Shown here one piece after another: positions 12,164-26,629 of a DNA stretch of 55,546 nucleotides. The notes under the pieces are model-generated. The model ran no database searches. It was not told where the DNA came from and was given only the letters and a program-made list of their open reading frames with translations. The stretch is from Basidiobolus meristosporus CBS 931.73. Taxonomy: Eukaryota; Basidiobolomycota; Basidiobolomycetes; Basidiobolales; Basidiobolaceae. The DNA lies in NCBI GenBank assembly GCA_002104905.1, contig MCFE01000587.1, positions 1 to 55,546 of the forward strand, given 5' to 3'. The position numbers and the translations under genes are program-made. Every line of letters starts with the position of its first letter. Positions within the stretch are counted from its first letter, which is position 1.

Positions 12164-13551
12164 ATGTCTACTGAGAACCAAGAGCAGAAGAAAACCGCTT
12201 CCAGCGCTCAGGATATCCAAAATCCACAGGACACCAGCAAATTTGGAAGTCGGTTGCTTGTGGACGACGAGCAGGTGTTTGCTCACAACGCCTGGTGAGT
12301 TTCTTCACCCATTGCACTTGGTTGTCGTTGCTTCAAAGGATTTTTCTGATTCTTCCCTATCGCAAGTATAGGGATCATGTTGAATGGGATAGCGACCAGG
12401 AAAAACAGGCAAAAGAAAAGGTAGCAAAGCAGGCCGAGAACCCGGTCTCTGACGAGTTGAAAGGTATATCCCTAGACGATTTACCCTTTCACACTCACGA
12501 GCATGAGATTTATTTGTTCTCGAATACTGTTAGAAAAATATGATGCTGAAGCGGCCAATTTTTGGGATAAATTCTACGCGAAAAATGAAAACAAGTTCTT
12601 TAAGGACCGTCACTGGCTCAAAATAGAATTCCCAGAGCTATTCAGCTCCGAAGAGAGCTATGTACCGTCAATTCAATCCACATCACTCAAATGCTTTTCA
12701 TTGACGAGATCTGCTATTCACAGAAAGAGCGTTTCAACGTAATGGAGATTGGATGTGGTGCTGGTAATACCATGTTTCCCCTGCTGGCCGAGAACAAAGA
12801 TCCCAATTTGTTTGTCTATGGTTGCGACTTCTCGAGTGTTGCTGTAGATGTTGTGAAGGTAAATATCTCTCCACAACGAAGGATAGGTCGGTCAGAAACG
12901 CTGATTCTCGAATAGAATAGTCCCAACTACAACGAAGACAGAAGCAAGGCCTTCGTTTGGGATCTCACCGACACAAACCTTCCAGAATGTGTTGAACCTG
13001 GTTCCATCGATGTGATTGTCTTGGTTTTCGTAGTCTCAGCTATAAATCCCAAGTGTTGGAATCAAGTCGTTACCAACTTGAACAAGGTATGTGTCTATTT
13101 GCCAACGCTATCTCTTTACTGTGCACTAACATAAGCTGGTAAATAGTTGCTCAAGCCTGGAGGAAGAATCCTTTTCAGAGGTATTTGCTCACGCGCAGGC
13201 CAACCAATCGTGGCGATGTTAATTTACGACGTATATTTTAGACTACGGGCGTTATGACCTGGCCCAACTTCGCTTCAAGGGTGGCCGGTACTTGGATGAG
13301 AATTTCTACGTCAGAGGAGACGGAACTCAGGTTTATTTCTTCACATCAGGTATGAGAAACCTCACCAATCCATCGAAACAGCCTCCTAACATCAGCTACT
13401 AGAGGAAATCCAGAGCCTCTTTGGAGAGAAGTTCACGATCGAACAGAATGCCGTTGATAGACGGTTGATCGTCAATCGTCATCGTAAGCTAAAAATGTAT
13501 CGGGTGTGGCTGCAGGGTAAATTCATCAAGCCCTCCCAAGCGGACAGCTAA
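12164..13551 (+). CDS. tRNA N3-methylcytidine methyltransferase (METTL2/Trm140 family)
   Basis: SAM-dependent enzyme that makes 3-methylcytidine at position 32 of tRNA-Thr and/or tRNA-Ser. Eight exons (12164-12294, 12372-12463, 12534-12661, 12724-12858, 12916-13086, 13147-13180, 13242-13349, 13403-13551) sum to 315 aa in frame. Family landmarks: NAWDHVEWD created by the first splice, FFKDRHWL and EFPELF, motif [23 protein letters not shown], and [19 protein letters not shown] with NFYVRGDGT. The N-terminus is short, so this is the stand-alone enzyme and not the actin-binding Abp140 fusion of budding yeast. Whether it modifies Thr or Ser tRNA cannot be told from the sequence. Confidence 0.93.
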
Positions 13552-13903
13552 TATTCCATCGAGAAGCAAAACTACACTATTGTTAATATCTCTCGTTCAA
13601 TAAATATTCGTGGTTTCCGTAATCACGCTTAGACACCTACTCCTTACGTCACCAATCGATTTACTCGAGTTCGGATGAGGTTCGAATGACATAGCCTTGG
13701 TACCTTTTGGTGATTAGATTCTCTCTCATATTTACTGACAGAACCACTTGGAACACCATTTATAGCATTAACCATTTCTCACGTGATATACCCGAGGAGT
13801 TTGAATCCATCCTTCGTTGATTAGCTAGCCAATTCCTCGTGAAAGAAAACTACACTAACTCTCCAAAAACCAATCGTCAACCAAAATCCATCCTCACGTT
13901 TCC
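13552..13903. other. Intergenic region before alpha-actinin
   Basis: No coding exon or RNA gene recognised in about 350 bases; presumed terminator and promoter sequence. Confidence 0.4.
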
Positions 13904-16900
13904 ATGGATCGTAGCTCTACAATGTTCCAACCTTCTGAGGCTTCCATGCAAGTTGTAGAAGACACAGGTAAACACGCTTGTGCTGTGTGGTTCAAGGCAA
14001 GGACAGACTAACATCTCGACTCCAGCTATGCTGATGGACAAGACTTGGGAGACAGTTCAATGCAAAAGTATGTCTCTTCAGAATGTTGTCGGTCTCGTTT
14101 CACTCTGTACTAATCCCTACTCTAGCTTTTGCCAAATGGTAATATCCAGTTTGAAGCTGCTCATAGATGAACCGATCTCTTTTGGCTCAACTTTTAGAAT
14201 AGGTTGAACAACAAGCTTTCTGTTAGAGAATTGCCAGCCATTGAAAGTCTATTCCAAGATGTCTCGGACGGCGTGTTGCTCATCAATCTTTTAGTAAGTT
14301 TTTTTTGCCTGGCGTTACCAACCGATGCTGACCGCCATTCTTTCCTCAGGAAATCATTGGAGATACCTCTCTCGGTAGATACAACAAGAACCCTAGACTC
14401 CGCATCCAAAAGGTCGAGAATTGTAACAAGGCCTTGGAATTCATCAAAATCCGTGGAGTCAATCTTACCAACATCGGTGCCGAAGGTAAAACTCTCCTAA
14501 CACGACTCCTTATCGAAGCGACTAGTGTTGACTCGTTTCCCATTCGCTCAGATATTGTCGATCAAAACTCAAAGTTAATCCTGGGAATGATTTGGACCAT
14601 TATTTTGCGCTTCACCATTGCCGAAATTAGGTTAGCGACTTCTCTGGTCGTTCGACTTTTTAGTTCTGTATATTCATCCTACTGCATCCAGCGAAGAGGG
14701 TCTTACTGCTAAGGAGGGTTTGTTGCTTTGGTGTCAAAGAAAGACTGAGCCTTATGATGACGTAAACGTCAGGGACTTCACATACAGCTGGCAAGATGGT
14801 TTAGCATTGTAAGCGATCGGTTGATCTATAGTTCGGTGACTTTCATTTGTATTAATTAATGCTCTTGCTAGCTGCGCCTTGATTCACCGTCATCGCCCTG
14901 ATCTCTTGGATTACCACTCCTTGGATAAGGTAAGATGACTAAGCGGCTAGCGTACGCCAACACATGTATCGACATATTTCCACTATATAGGCAGACCGTC
15001 ATGGAAACACTGCTTTGGCCTTCGAAGTTGCTGAGAGAGAGTTGGGAATTCCTGTAAGTCAGATGTAGAGATATTTCTCTTTGGATGTGTTTATTTATTT
15101 ATCATCATCGGTTATAGAAACTCTTGGATGTTGAGGATGTCTGTGATATGGCAAAGCCTGATGAAAGATCGATCATGACCTATGTTGCTCAATATTTCCA
15201 CGCCTTTTCATCACTTGGTATGGGTTCTCATTTTCTTGGGGACGATCGTCTGGGAGCTAACAAAGATCACACCCAACCTTAGATAAAATCGAAACTGCTG
15301 GTAGACGTGTTGCCAAGTTTGCCGAAGTGGTGCAGTCTGTTTGGGAAATGGAGAATGACTACGAAAGACGTGCTTCCCAGGTTTCTAGTATAGTTGTTAC
15401 TATTCGGATACTTTTCAGTTTTACTGAGCATCTCAATGTTAGTTGATGAACGATTTGGGCGCTATTCAATCAGTTTGGCAAAACTCCAGCTTCGAGGGAA
15501 CTTACGCTGATGCGAAGCAACAGTCCACCGAATTCAATCATTACAAAAATACCCAGAAGCGTACCTGGGTCGCCGAAAAGCATGAAATCGACACCTTGCT
15601 TGGTAACATTCAAACCAAATTGAATACCTACAACCTCAACCCCTACCATCCTCCCGCTGGTTTGACTCTTCAGGTCAGGGCTACTTTATCAGTGGAGAGA
15701 CTTAACTTGTATTCACATCCACACACACTTATAGGATCTTGACGATGCTTGGAATACTCTCCTTGCCTCTGAGGGTGAGCGTAGAAGAGCCATCAACGAA
15801 CAAATTAGACTGTAGGAATTCGTAGTCATTGTCAGTGTTGATGGGTCCTGGCAACTAATTGATTGATGTGCAATTTAGGATCAAGGAAAACTTGACCATG
15901 ACATTTGCCAACCAAGCCAACGAGTTCCAAGACGAGTTGAACTCCATTTCAACTGCATTGACCAATCTCTCCGGTGATTTGGAGGTATGTGGTTGCTTGA
16001 TGTCTAGAAGAACATGGGGCCTTGTTGATGTTCTAACTTACACACCCTATCAATCTTAGTCTCAACTTGAAACCGTCCAACACCTAAGCGCTCGTGTAGA
16101 TCCTTTGAGCTCATCCCTTGAGCAGATCCAGGATATTGACCAACAATGCCGTGAAGCCGGAATTGAAGAGAACGATTACACTGTTTACAGTGCCGAGGAT
16201 CTTGTTTTCGACCTGAACCTCATCCAAAAAGCCATTGCTAAGAAGCGCTCCTTCATAGAAAACCAGGTTAGATGGATCCCTCACATTTGCGCACCTGCAA
16301 GAGTGGCACTGACATTGCCCTTTCTCTCACCTAGGTTGTTTCTCGTAACATGACCAACCTTACCCCAGCCCAGCTTGAAGAATTTGAGTCGACCTTCCGT
16401 TACTTCGACAAAGACAACACCAACACCCTTTCCGCTCTGGAATTCAGAATGGGCCTGGAAAGTTTGGGAATTGTGTATCAAGTACGTGACTTCTATCTTT
16501 ATTGTATATGCTGCCCCTGGACGTAGCTAATCTACCATACCTTATTAGGATGAGGATTTCGAAGCCGTGTTCGAGTACGTTGCTCAAGGAGACGAAACCG
16601 TTTCTTTCGAACAGGTAAGGTCATTCGTTGTGGTTCTCGTTGCGGTCAGGCTCTTACATTCAGCAACTATTAGTTCATTGGTTTCATGGTCAGCATTACC
16701 GAGGATCAAACCACACCCGAGCAATTGAGAGAAGCATTCAGAGCTGTTGCCGGTGAAAAGGTGATGTTACTTGTGTCCCTGAGATACCCATGAGCACGAT
16801 ACTAACACACTTTATGCACTCTATGCAGGACTATGTCACTGAAGTCGACCTGAAGATGACTCACGTACCTGGACCAGTTATTGAATACTTGACTCAGAGC

Positions 16901-16963
16901 ATGCCACAAACCCACGATGGCTATGACTATTCTCAATACTTAGATTCGGTCTTCACCAACTGA
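13904..16963 (+). CDS. Alpha-actinin (actin cross-linker)
   Basis: Cross-links actin filaments; in fungi it acts in the cytokinetic ring and septation. I read 19 exons and 18 introns, all GT-AG and in phase, about 650-660 aa, near the length of fungal alpha-actinins and shorter than the animal protein (about 890 aa). Order: CH1 ([20 protein letters not shown], then DGVLLINLL), CH2 ([29 protein letters not shown]), a two-repeat spectrin rod, then a C-terminal EF-hand module. The first EF-hand loop [12 protein letters not shown] has the canonical Ca ligand positions; the second ([12 protein letters not shown]) is degenerate. Exon 3 (14126-14138) is only 13 nt and supplies the conserved TFAKW. 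Confidence 0.94.
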
Positions 16964-17043
16964 GGCCAATTTTTCGGAGCATGAATTAAGAAAGCTGGTG
17001 GCCGCACACTTTCCCTATTCATGACCAGTATCAGCCATATAAT

Positions 17044-17742
17044 TTATTCGTGATGTATGTCTTTGTATATCAAGCCCAGAAGCAAAACAATAAAAAACCC
17101 CTTATGGATGGCATAAACGCGCGGGCGTTTATTCGTGACTGTAATGGAAGATGAATGAGCCGTCTTGGGATTTGGAAGGAAATGGCTGAATCCCAGCCTT
17201 TCTCTTTCCTTGCGGAGGATGTTGGTGATCTCCGTTCTATTGACAAACTGGGCGCCCACTTGCCCATAGGTTTCTCTGATGGAAACTTCTATCTGACCCG
17301 GAGAAGAATCGAGATTGGGGGCCTCCTTCCGGATTGCATCGCGGATCACATCATTTCTCTTCAATAGGTCGCTCTCTTCGATGGAGTGGGTATGGTGTAA
17401 TGCAGATGATTGAGCGCGTACGACGGTGACCGTGCTCTGAGGGGTGACTTTAACAACGATTCGGACTCTACATTGGCCAGGCTCACGAACGGTGGTCCTG
17501 CGTCGTTTGTTCGCGGGGACGTGGGGGTTCTTGGTGGATGATTTCTTATGCTTCTCGAAGCGACAGGCATAGGTGGTGGTGACAGCGCCATGCTTCAATA
17601 CTCGTTTCCTACTGTACATCACCCAAAAGTTGGTTGCAAGTCCCCATATCTCCTGGAAATCCTCTAGTTTACGAAAAGAGATTCCATCCGGCGGTACATC
17701 AAACAGAGCCTCTCTCAGTGCTACGTGTCCAGCCGAGAGCAT
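17044..17742 (-). CDS. Solo FAR1/WRKY-GCM1-like zinc-finger protein, MULE-derived?
   Basis: Single open exon, 232 aa. It shows a C-x(n)-C...H-x-H pattern: YACRF, a basic linker, PGQCRVRI, then ALHHTHSIEESDLLKRNDVI. This layout resembles the WRKY-GCM1/FLYWCH zinc fingers at the N-terminus of Mutator-like (MULE) transposases and their domesticated FAR1-type descendants. No DDE transposase domain follows, and the C-terminal 30 residues are hydrophobic (IHKGFFIVLLLGLIY). An acceptor-like TAG directly precedes the ATG at 17742, so a 5' exon upstream (about 17800-17880) is likely, coding or UTR. It overlaps nothing and is convergent with alpha-actinin, 80 bases away. DNA binding is inferred; the function is unknown. 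Confidence 0.5.
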   Translation of the reverse strand: MLSAGHVALREALFDVPPDGISFRKLEDFQEIWGLATNFWVMYSRKRVLKHGAVTTTYACRFEKHKKSSTKNPHVPANKRRRTTVREPGQCRVRIVVKVTPQSTVTVVRAQSSALHHTHSIEESDLLKRNDVIRDAIRKEAPNLDSSPGQIEVSIRETYGQVGAQFVNRTEITNILRKERERLGFSHFLPNPKTAHSSSITVTNKRPRVYAIHKGFFIVLLLGLIYKDIHHE

Positions 17743-18759
17743 CTACAAATAAGTGGAGAAGCAGGGAAATCGGGCCGATCACCGCTTAAAAAGCGTTACC
17801 TTCCAAGAGTTCGCCGCTTTAGTCCCATCGAAACAGAAAGGGTCGAAGGAACAAAAATCTCACGCGACCTACGAGCCAATTCGGCAAATCTCTGGAAGAC
17901 GTCTCCACACTAAATCAATCCAAACCTCACCTCCAGTTTAAACACCAAATCAATACAAATCTCAAGTTTAAAGATTGAAATGGATGTGCAGAATCGGGCG
18001 ATTCAGTGTTGGCTAGATCGAGTCAACACAATCCACGCCGCCTGTCCAATCATTCCCGGGGCCCACTCGCAAGAATTCGGAAAGATCGCTGGCGACATGG
18101 CCAAAATCGATCATAGTTGCGTTATTTTGGGATTATAAAGGGCAAAACACCACCCTTAGCAAGTGCTGAACCATCCGAGTCACCACTCGGGCGAAATAGG
18201 TAACAGAAGTCACAACTCCACCAACAACTACGTCCTAGAATCCCTATATATAGTGAAATGCGGAATGAAAGCTGAGGTGCCCATACGTGGAATTTCATTA
18301 ACCGAATTGGATGGCGGATGAGCCAGATAATTAGTACGTACAACCTACAACCTACGCCGTGCAACGCTCACCTCACTGCCTACCATAGCTCCCCTGTGTG
18401 CACTTCAAACAACACTGGCCAGCCAATGGGGCCAGGCGCAACTACACAATATGGGATTGTTTGGATCTATCGATGTTTTCTCCGTATCTACAATGATAAA
18501 CAATTACTGCATTGTTTGGAGCATTTGGCCAATGTATTAGGGCAATGTATTAGGTACATGGAATCGCCTCTTTCATTAAATGTTACTTTAGGATTTTCTT
18601 TTTAATCAGAAATTTTCTTCTCAGCCAATCCTCACCCACTGGTTTTTCCTCTTTTAATTAGCCTGAGATTCTTGGACTCTCCACCTAGCAGTCGTTTTTG
18701 GTTTCTCCTCCCCCCATCTCATCCATTTTTATCCTCTCCCACATACCCTTTAGTACATA
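17743..18759. other. Intergenic region, zinc-finger gene / UDP-sugar transporter
   Basis: About 1 kb between divergent genes. It may hold 5' exons of the minus-strand zinc-finger gene. An ATG-to-stop frame of 52 codons on the plus strand (17980-18138) is present but unsupported. Pyrimidine-rich sequence precedes the transporter start. Confidence 0.35.
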
Positions 18760-19844
18760 ATGAAAACCGCTCTGGACCTGCCCCAGCCAAACACCACCAA
18801 AACCAAGAGTAAGTACGCGTTGACTACTGCTCCTGGCTTTGCGCCATTTCTAACCTTGCCCTAGGTGATGAGAAGTTTCGGAAATACCTGAGCTTGTGCA
18901 CTCTGGTCGTTCAGAACAGCTCGCTGGTGCTGCTGCTCCGTTACTCTCGCATCATGCAACAACCTGGACAGCCACTGTACATCGCATCCACTGCGGTGTT
19001 CTTTGCTGAGATCATCAAGTTCTTCGTTTGCTTCTATTTTCTATACAGAGAGTCAGGAAAGTGGTCCATCTTTATGAGCACAGTGAACGAGGAGTTTGTC
19101 GAGAACTTCTCCGACATCTACAAGATGGTCATCCCTTCGGGACTCTACGCCATACAGAACAACCTTCTGTTCGTGGCCCTCTCCAACCTTGAGGCCACTA
19201 CGTTCCAGATCACATATCAGATGAAGATCCTCACCACCGCTTTGTTTTCGGTGGTCCTCCTGGGCAAAAGGCTCTCGCGTGGTAAATGGGTTAGCTTGAT
19301 ACTTTTGATGATTGGCGTGATACTTGTCCAGCTACCCGCCTCTACGAAAGTTGCCACGCCAGCCACCGATGAGGACACCAATCTCATGACCGCGCAAACC
19401 CCATTGATTGGGTTGATTGCCGTGATCACTGCGTGTCTCTCTTCTGGCTTTGCTGGCTGTTACTTCGAAAAGATGCTCAAGAGGAACGCAACCAGCATGT
19501 GGGTTCGTAACATCCAACTCGGTATCCCAGGTACGCTATTCTCCTTGATAGCCATGCTGTTCAACGATGGCATGGCAATCAGCACCGATGGCTTCTTCCA
19601 GGGCTACGATTTCTTGACCTGGATCGTGGTGTTGAATCAAGCGCTCGGTGGCTTATTGGTGGCGGTTGTGGTGAAGTATGCGGACAACATCCTCAAAGGA
19701 TTCGCAACATCACTTTCCATCATCATCTCCAGCGTTGTGTCGTTCTATCTGTTCAACTTCTACCCCTCGCCCCAGTTCGCTTTAGGGGCGCTCATTGTGA
19801 TTACTTCGACCTTTCTGTACGGACGCCCTGAGAGAGTCCAGTGA
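18760..19844 (+). CDS. UDP-galactose/nucleotide-sugar transporter (SLC35A family)
   Basis: Golgi antiporter that imports UDP-sugar for glycosylation in exchange for UMP. Two exons (18760-18808, 18865-19844) give 342 aa, the family's usual size, with about ten hydrophobic segments. Diagnostic motifs are AIQNNLLFVALSNLEATTFQ, TYQMKILTTALFSV, GFAGCYFEKMLK, WVRNIQLG, and the C-terminal VKYADNILKGFATSLSII followed by TFLYG. This set is specific for SLC35A (UDP-Gal, UDP-GlcNAc, CMP-sialate carriers). In fungi UDP-galactose is the likeliest substrate, but the sequence does not fix it. Confidence 0.9.
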
Positions 19845-20347
19845 TATCTAATCCCTCATATAGTGAACATACATTAGCACCGACTAGTCCATATATCATA
19901 GCCATGCGGATGAACCACTCATCAAAGCTGAGATTTTGGGTTCCTCCGTTCTATCCTCCCCCTCCCCCTCCCCCTTAATCACGACTGGAAATAGACCACC
20001 CCTCGCCCACGTCCTCACACTACATCCTCTCACCTGTACTTTACAAGCTTGACAGATGGTTATACATTTCAATTTTATCCCTGTTCGAGGTTTTCATTAG
20101 AGGACGTGTACGAACCACTTAAATTATAAACATCACCCATGTATAGACTTCAGCCTTCATGAAACAGTGCTCTTTTCAGAAAGGATGGATTTTTTATTTA
20201 CAATCATATCAATAGTAATCAAATTTGGAATCTAAGGTGTGGTTAATGCGGTGATGATTCTGCTAAGCTACCGCTGTGTGCCGGAGTCTACGGATTGCAA
20301 GAGATGGGTGGATATGTAGGTTGACGATCGTCCGAGCGACGGGGCTC
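19845..20347. other. Convergent intergenic region, transporter / ADE5,7
   Basis: The 3' regions of two convergent genes. A polypyrimidine run (CCTCCCC units) lies at about 19954-19976. No gene was recognised. Confidence 0.4.
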
Positions 20348-23055
<2,708 letters not shown>

Positions 23056-23911
23056 TGTGTAAAGACGGAGGTGAGGATGAAGTCACCGACCCATGGGGGC
23101 TCGGGAATTTATTCGGTTTCAATCACGAACGACAGGGCCCTCAAAAATTCCATCCAGCTACGAATCATTGGTCCCTTGCGAAGGGATTTCTCGACATCAA
23201 ATTTTTTCCCTCACATGGAAACACCCCAGCGGAACGAGCCGCTTTAGAGGGAGATTCGCACTTCTCATTCCATTTTGGCTAAATATCCAGGTCACATCGT
23301 TTACAGTGTCCATGCAAATATCCACCCTCTCCCACCTCGTCCCATTTTGTACGAGCGTGTTGATTATCTACACGAGATAAGATACCGTGGTCGACCAATC
23401 ATCTCCCAATGTGCCTTCTACATCCCTGCTGGTGTAGCTTAACCACCAGATATGGAACTCCTTGCTAAAATAAGGTTTATCTGAATGGCTGAGGTTTATG
23501 CAAGGAATAAGCAACCTTATCAAGCTCAACTGTTATCTTGATTATCTCTGATAGATAATTTATCCGCGGTCACACACACCTTCCCACCCAATCCCAATCA
23601 CCAGGTTGGAGGCCGCGCCCTATATAATTCTCAGTGATTTCCCGTCCGTTTGCCATCAGTAACCTCCAAGATCCTTATGGGGTGGTTGATTGGATCCCTA
23701 GAATAGTTGCTTACATGTTTCTGGATTGCCGTTCATTAGGCTCCCCATGGGTTATGGGAATTAAGCGTAATGCTGAACTGGATGATGAATGGGTGGCCAG
23801 CAATGATAGCATAGGTGGATAGTGTGCCTCAAATACCCATTTCCCAATTTATTCACCAATAGTAGTTAGGACTCCTCCCACCGTCCCTTACCCTGTGTAT
23901 AGAGTGCTTCC
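23056..23911. other. Divergent intergenic region, ADE5,7 / IQ gene A
   Basis: About 850 bases that include the promoter of each gene. No open frame is supported by splice context, and no RNA gene is recognised. Confidence 0.4.
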
Positions 23912-26410
23912 ATGTTCAAGAGTTGGAAAAAAAAAGCGAGCAGCACAAAGAGCGACTCGAGTGAGAAGCGGTTTAGTCTGTTGGGTTCCAAGAGTTCCCA
24001 GAGCCCTCTCTCTGGCAACTCACCGGAGATCCCCTCTGCGGCATATTCCCAAGTAGGTTTTCTTCCATCGTTTGCGTGGGGAAGGGCAGTCCGTGTTGAC
24101 AAGAGGCTGGTTTCTATAGGATGGGACTGGGTACCAAAGGAAGGTGTCCCAGACCTCGACGTTGCTGACCACCCCTTCGGTGGCGAGTTTAAATAGTCAG
24201 GCTAGCAGCGTGGTAGATCTGGGTGCTACAAGCACTCAGCCATCTGAAGAGCTCAAAAAGTGTTTTTCAAGCCCTGGCCCAGAACGAAACGGTCAGACGC
24301 CCCACAAAGATGCCAACGGTCTAAATGTTTCGGTAAAGAAGGAGACGGGGGTTAGAAGCGAAGGTATTTCGATCATTTCGGAAGGCGTGCACCACCCGAT
24401 TTTGACTTCTTGTTCTGTGGTATAAGAAGAGAAGCGCGAAAGTGCCCCCGTCCAACCGGAGGCACCTCCCACAGCAGCCTCGACCGACTTACAAACGAGC
24501 GAAAGTAGGGTGTCTTGTTGAAGCATCGAGCTATTTCAGATTCCCGACAATTCAAACGTTTTGCCTTTAGATATGGCGTTTATTTACCAGCTTGATAACC
24601 GGGTTCAAAAATTACAAAGTCAGGTGGGTTCGCTATCTCTATCGATTTCTGTTGTCGGCCTGCTTCCCAGCCATGAAAAGTATCACCTCCTTCCCGCCAA
24701 CGTGAATCTCATCTTGCTTTGTTCCCGATGATGATTAGGTCAAAGATATGCGACAGTACTTCAAGGGTCTCCTCAAGCGCGACACTGAGGAGCTAGTCAC
24801 AGCAAGCATCAAGATACAGGCTCTTGCACGAGGACATCTGGTAAGTCAGGTCATCATGTTTACCTCACAAGTGTAGTGGGTGTGGGGGGAGATGGAGGGG
24901 AGGGGAGGAGAGGAAGAGGAAGAGGAAGTGCACACCAGCACTTGTGTGTCAGAATGACATGTAGACTGACTGAATCGCCCGGGTGCCACTCTTGCTGGGA
25001 CTGGGTGGACTGTTTGTAGGTTAGGAAGGAGTATCGGGACTACAAGTTCGTCAAGCTGCGAGGACGTCGACTCATGCAGCGACCAGTGACGCTGAGTCAG
25101 TTGCAGAAGGAGTGCTCACGAGTTGGAGGGCTTGCAGGACAAGAAAGCGGAGGTGAGTGAGGGCTCAGGCTCTGGTGGATGTCAGATGGGTGCGTGCAAG
25201 CATGGCCGATGCGGACCAGCCACCCGTATCGGAAGTGTTTGTGTGTGGACCCATGGACAAACGCCAAGAGTGGCTGACTGGTTGGTTTTCTAGCAGAGTT
25301 CATTCCGATAGCGATACTTACTGTGCGACATTGTTTTACTCCTTCACCACCACCACCACCATCACCATTGCCGTTGTCATTGTCATTGCCATTACCATTA
25401 CCATTACCATCACCACTACCTTGACAATGGTCAATGGTCAATGATCAATGGGTGTGAATGGATATAGACACCGAGCAGGACTTGGCGGCAGCGACGATTC
25501 AGAGAGTGTGGCGGGGCCGAATGGTTCGCAAGCGAGTCGGAGAGTACCAGAGGATGAGGAGTGCAGCCACACGGATCCAGTCATTATGGTAAGCGGGCGA
25601 GGATCAGGTGGAACTAGGCAGTGCTTTGACCCTGACTTCTAACCATATCTCTCCTTTTTCTTTGTCGGTTTTCCGTTTGGTGTTGTGTTGTTCACTTCAA
25701 CTGTGTGCGTGTGCGTGTGCGTGTGCGTGTGTGTATTTGCTGTTTGTGCCTGATCTATTGATGGTGTTCCCATTTCCATTGTTGCTGTTTCTGTTGGGGA
25801 TGGCCACACGGTCGATAGGCGCGGGTATCGTTTACGAGAGGCGAATCCACGCATCATGGTGAAGATCCTGCAGAAGAGGTCAAAGGAGCAACAGAAGTGT
25901 ATCCACCGGCTGACTCGTGAAGTCAAGACACTACAGATCCAGATGGATGAAGAGATCATGATCCAGAAGGAGCATGCGGATTCGTTGAGCTACTTGCATA
26001 CTGAGGTAAGTGATGCAATCTTCTTCGCAGTTGTAGCACTAGTAGTGGCAGTAGCGGTAGCGGTAGTAGTTGTAGAAGTAGGAGTAGGAGTCAAGCTGGA
26101 AGAGGATAAGGAGAAGGAGAAGGAGAAGGAGAAGGATGTGAATGTGAATGTGAATGTGAATGTGAAAGAGCATGAACTAATCGCAAGCAAATATGATATG
26201 TAGGTGCGAGCGCTGAAAGCCGAGAAGGCCATCGCTCCCAAGAAATCCCCGACCACACTTCGGAAGCCTCGACTATCAACAGGGCCACCAGCGGTGGATG
26301 TTTCGAAGTTTGTGTTGCAAGAAGACTTTGCCTATCTTAAGGCCGAAATCGAGTATCTGCATCAGCGTTTGGAGGAGATCAGTAGAAATCCCGTTGCTAA
26401 TAATCCTTGA
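23912..26410 (+). CDS. IQ-motif coiled-coil protein, copy A
   Basis: Family not identified. Nine exons (23912-24052, 24120-24363, 24427-24504, 24571-24623, 24739-24840, 25020-25152, 25468-25588, 25819-26005, 26204-26410) sum to 421 aa in frame. It starts with basic MFKSWKKK and a Ser-rich region, then a short coiled coil (FIYQLDNRVQKLQSQVKD). Three calmodulin-binding IQ motifs follow: IQALARGHLVRK, IQRVWRGRMVRK and IQSLWRGYRLR. The end is a coiled coil (LTREVKTLQIQMDEEI, DFAYLKAEIEYLHQRLEE). Introns 4-8 are 115-315 nt and full of microsatellites; introns 1-3 are 63-67 nt. The region from about 24630 to 26380 is nearly identical to the inverted copy B. A calmodulin or myosin-light-chain partner is inferred from the IQ motifs. 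Confidence 0.75.
25330..25440. repeat. Trinucleotide/hexanucleotide microsatellite in intron 6 of IQ gene A
   Basis: Runs of CAC, then CATTGC/CATTAC units, ending with a TGGTCAATGGTCAATGATCAATG stagger. The mirrored intron of copy B (about 30675-30775) has different unit counts. Confidence 0.8.
26035..26170. repeat. Compound microsatellite in intron 8 of IQ gene A
   Basis: Stacked tracts: GTAGCG/GTAGTA-type, then AAGGAG units, then AATGTG units. Copy B carries the same order with altered counts and an extra ACTAGTGCT run (about 29940-30085). Confidence 0.8.
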
Positions 26411-26629
26411 TATATGTATCTACACGGCGCTCACTTTCTATATGTATACCCCAGCAATATCGCCTGTATCTCCGTAAAACAAGCATTTGCAATATATATG
26501 GCAGATGTGGCATTCCTGTATCCACAAGCATCTTTAATGGAATAAATCATTTTGTCCAGCAAATAATTAAAGGTAAGGAACAAAGCATCAAATCCCCAGG
26601 GATCTCATGTACATTAGGTGGTTGATGAA

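Larger units (their letters stand above)
24630..26380 (+). repeat. Inverted repeat, left arm (IQ gene A)
   Basis: Near-identical, in reverse complement, to about 29729-31493, including exons and introns. Differences concentrate in microsatellite lengths. Identity starts inside intron 4 and stops inside the last exon after the HQRLEE codons, beyond which the two genes differ sharply. Confidence 0.85.

Noticed and set aside
17980-18138. 52-codon plus-strand frame (starts MDVQNRAIQCW)
   Set aside because: Possible by chance in a 1-kb gap; no promoter, homology or splice evidence.
25639-26288. Frames rich in HTHTHT or SFSFSF runs, also mirrored at 29820-30430
   Set aside because: They are translations of intron microsatellites in the IQ genes.
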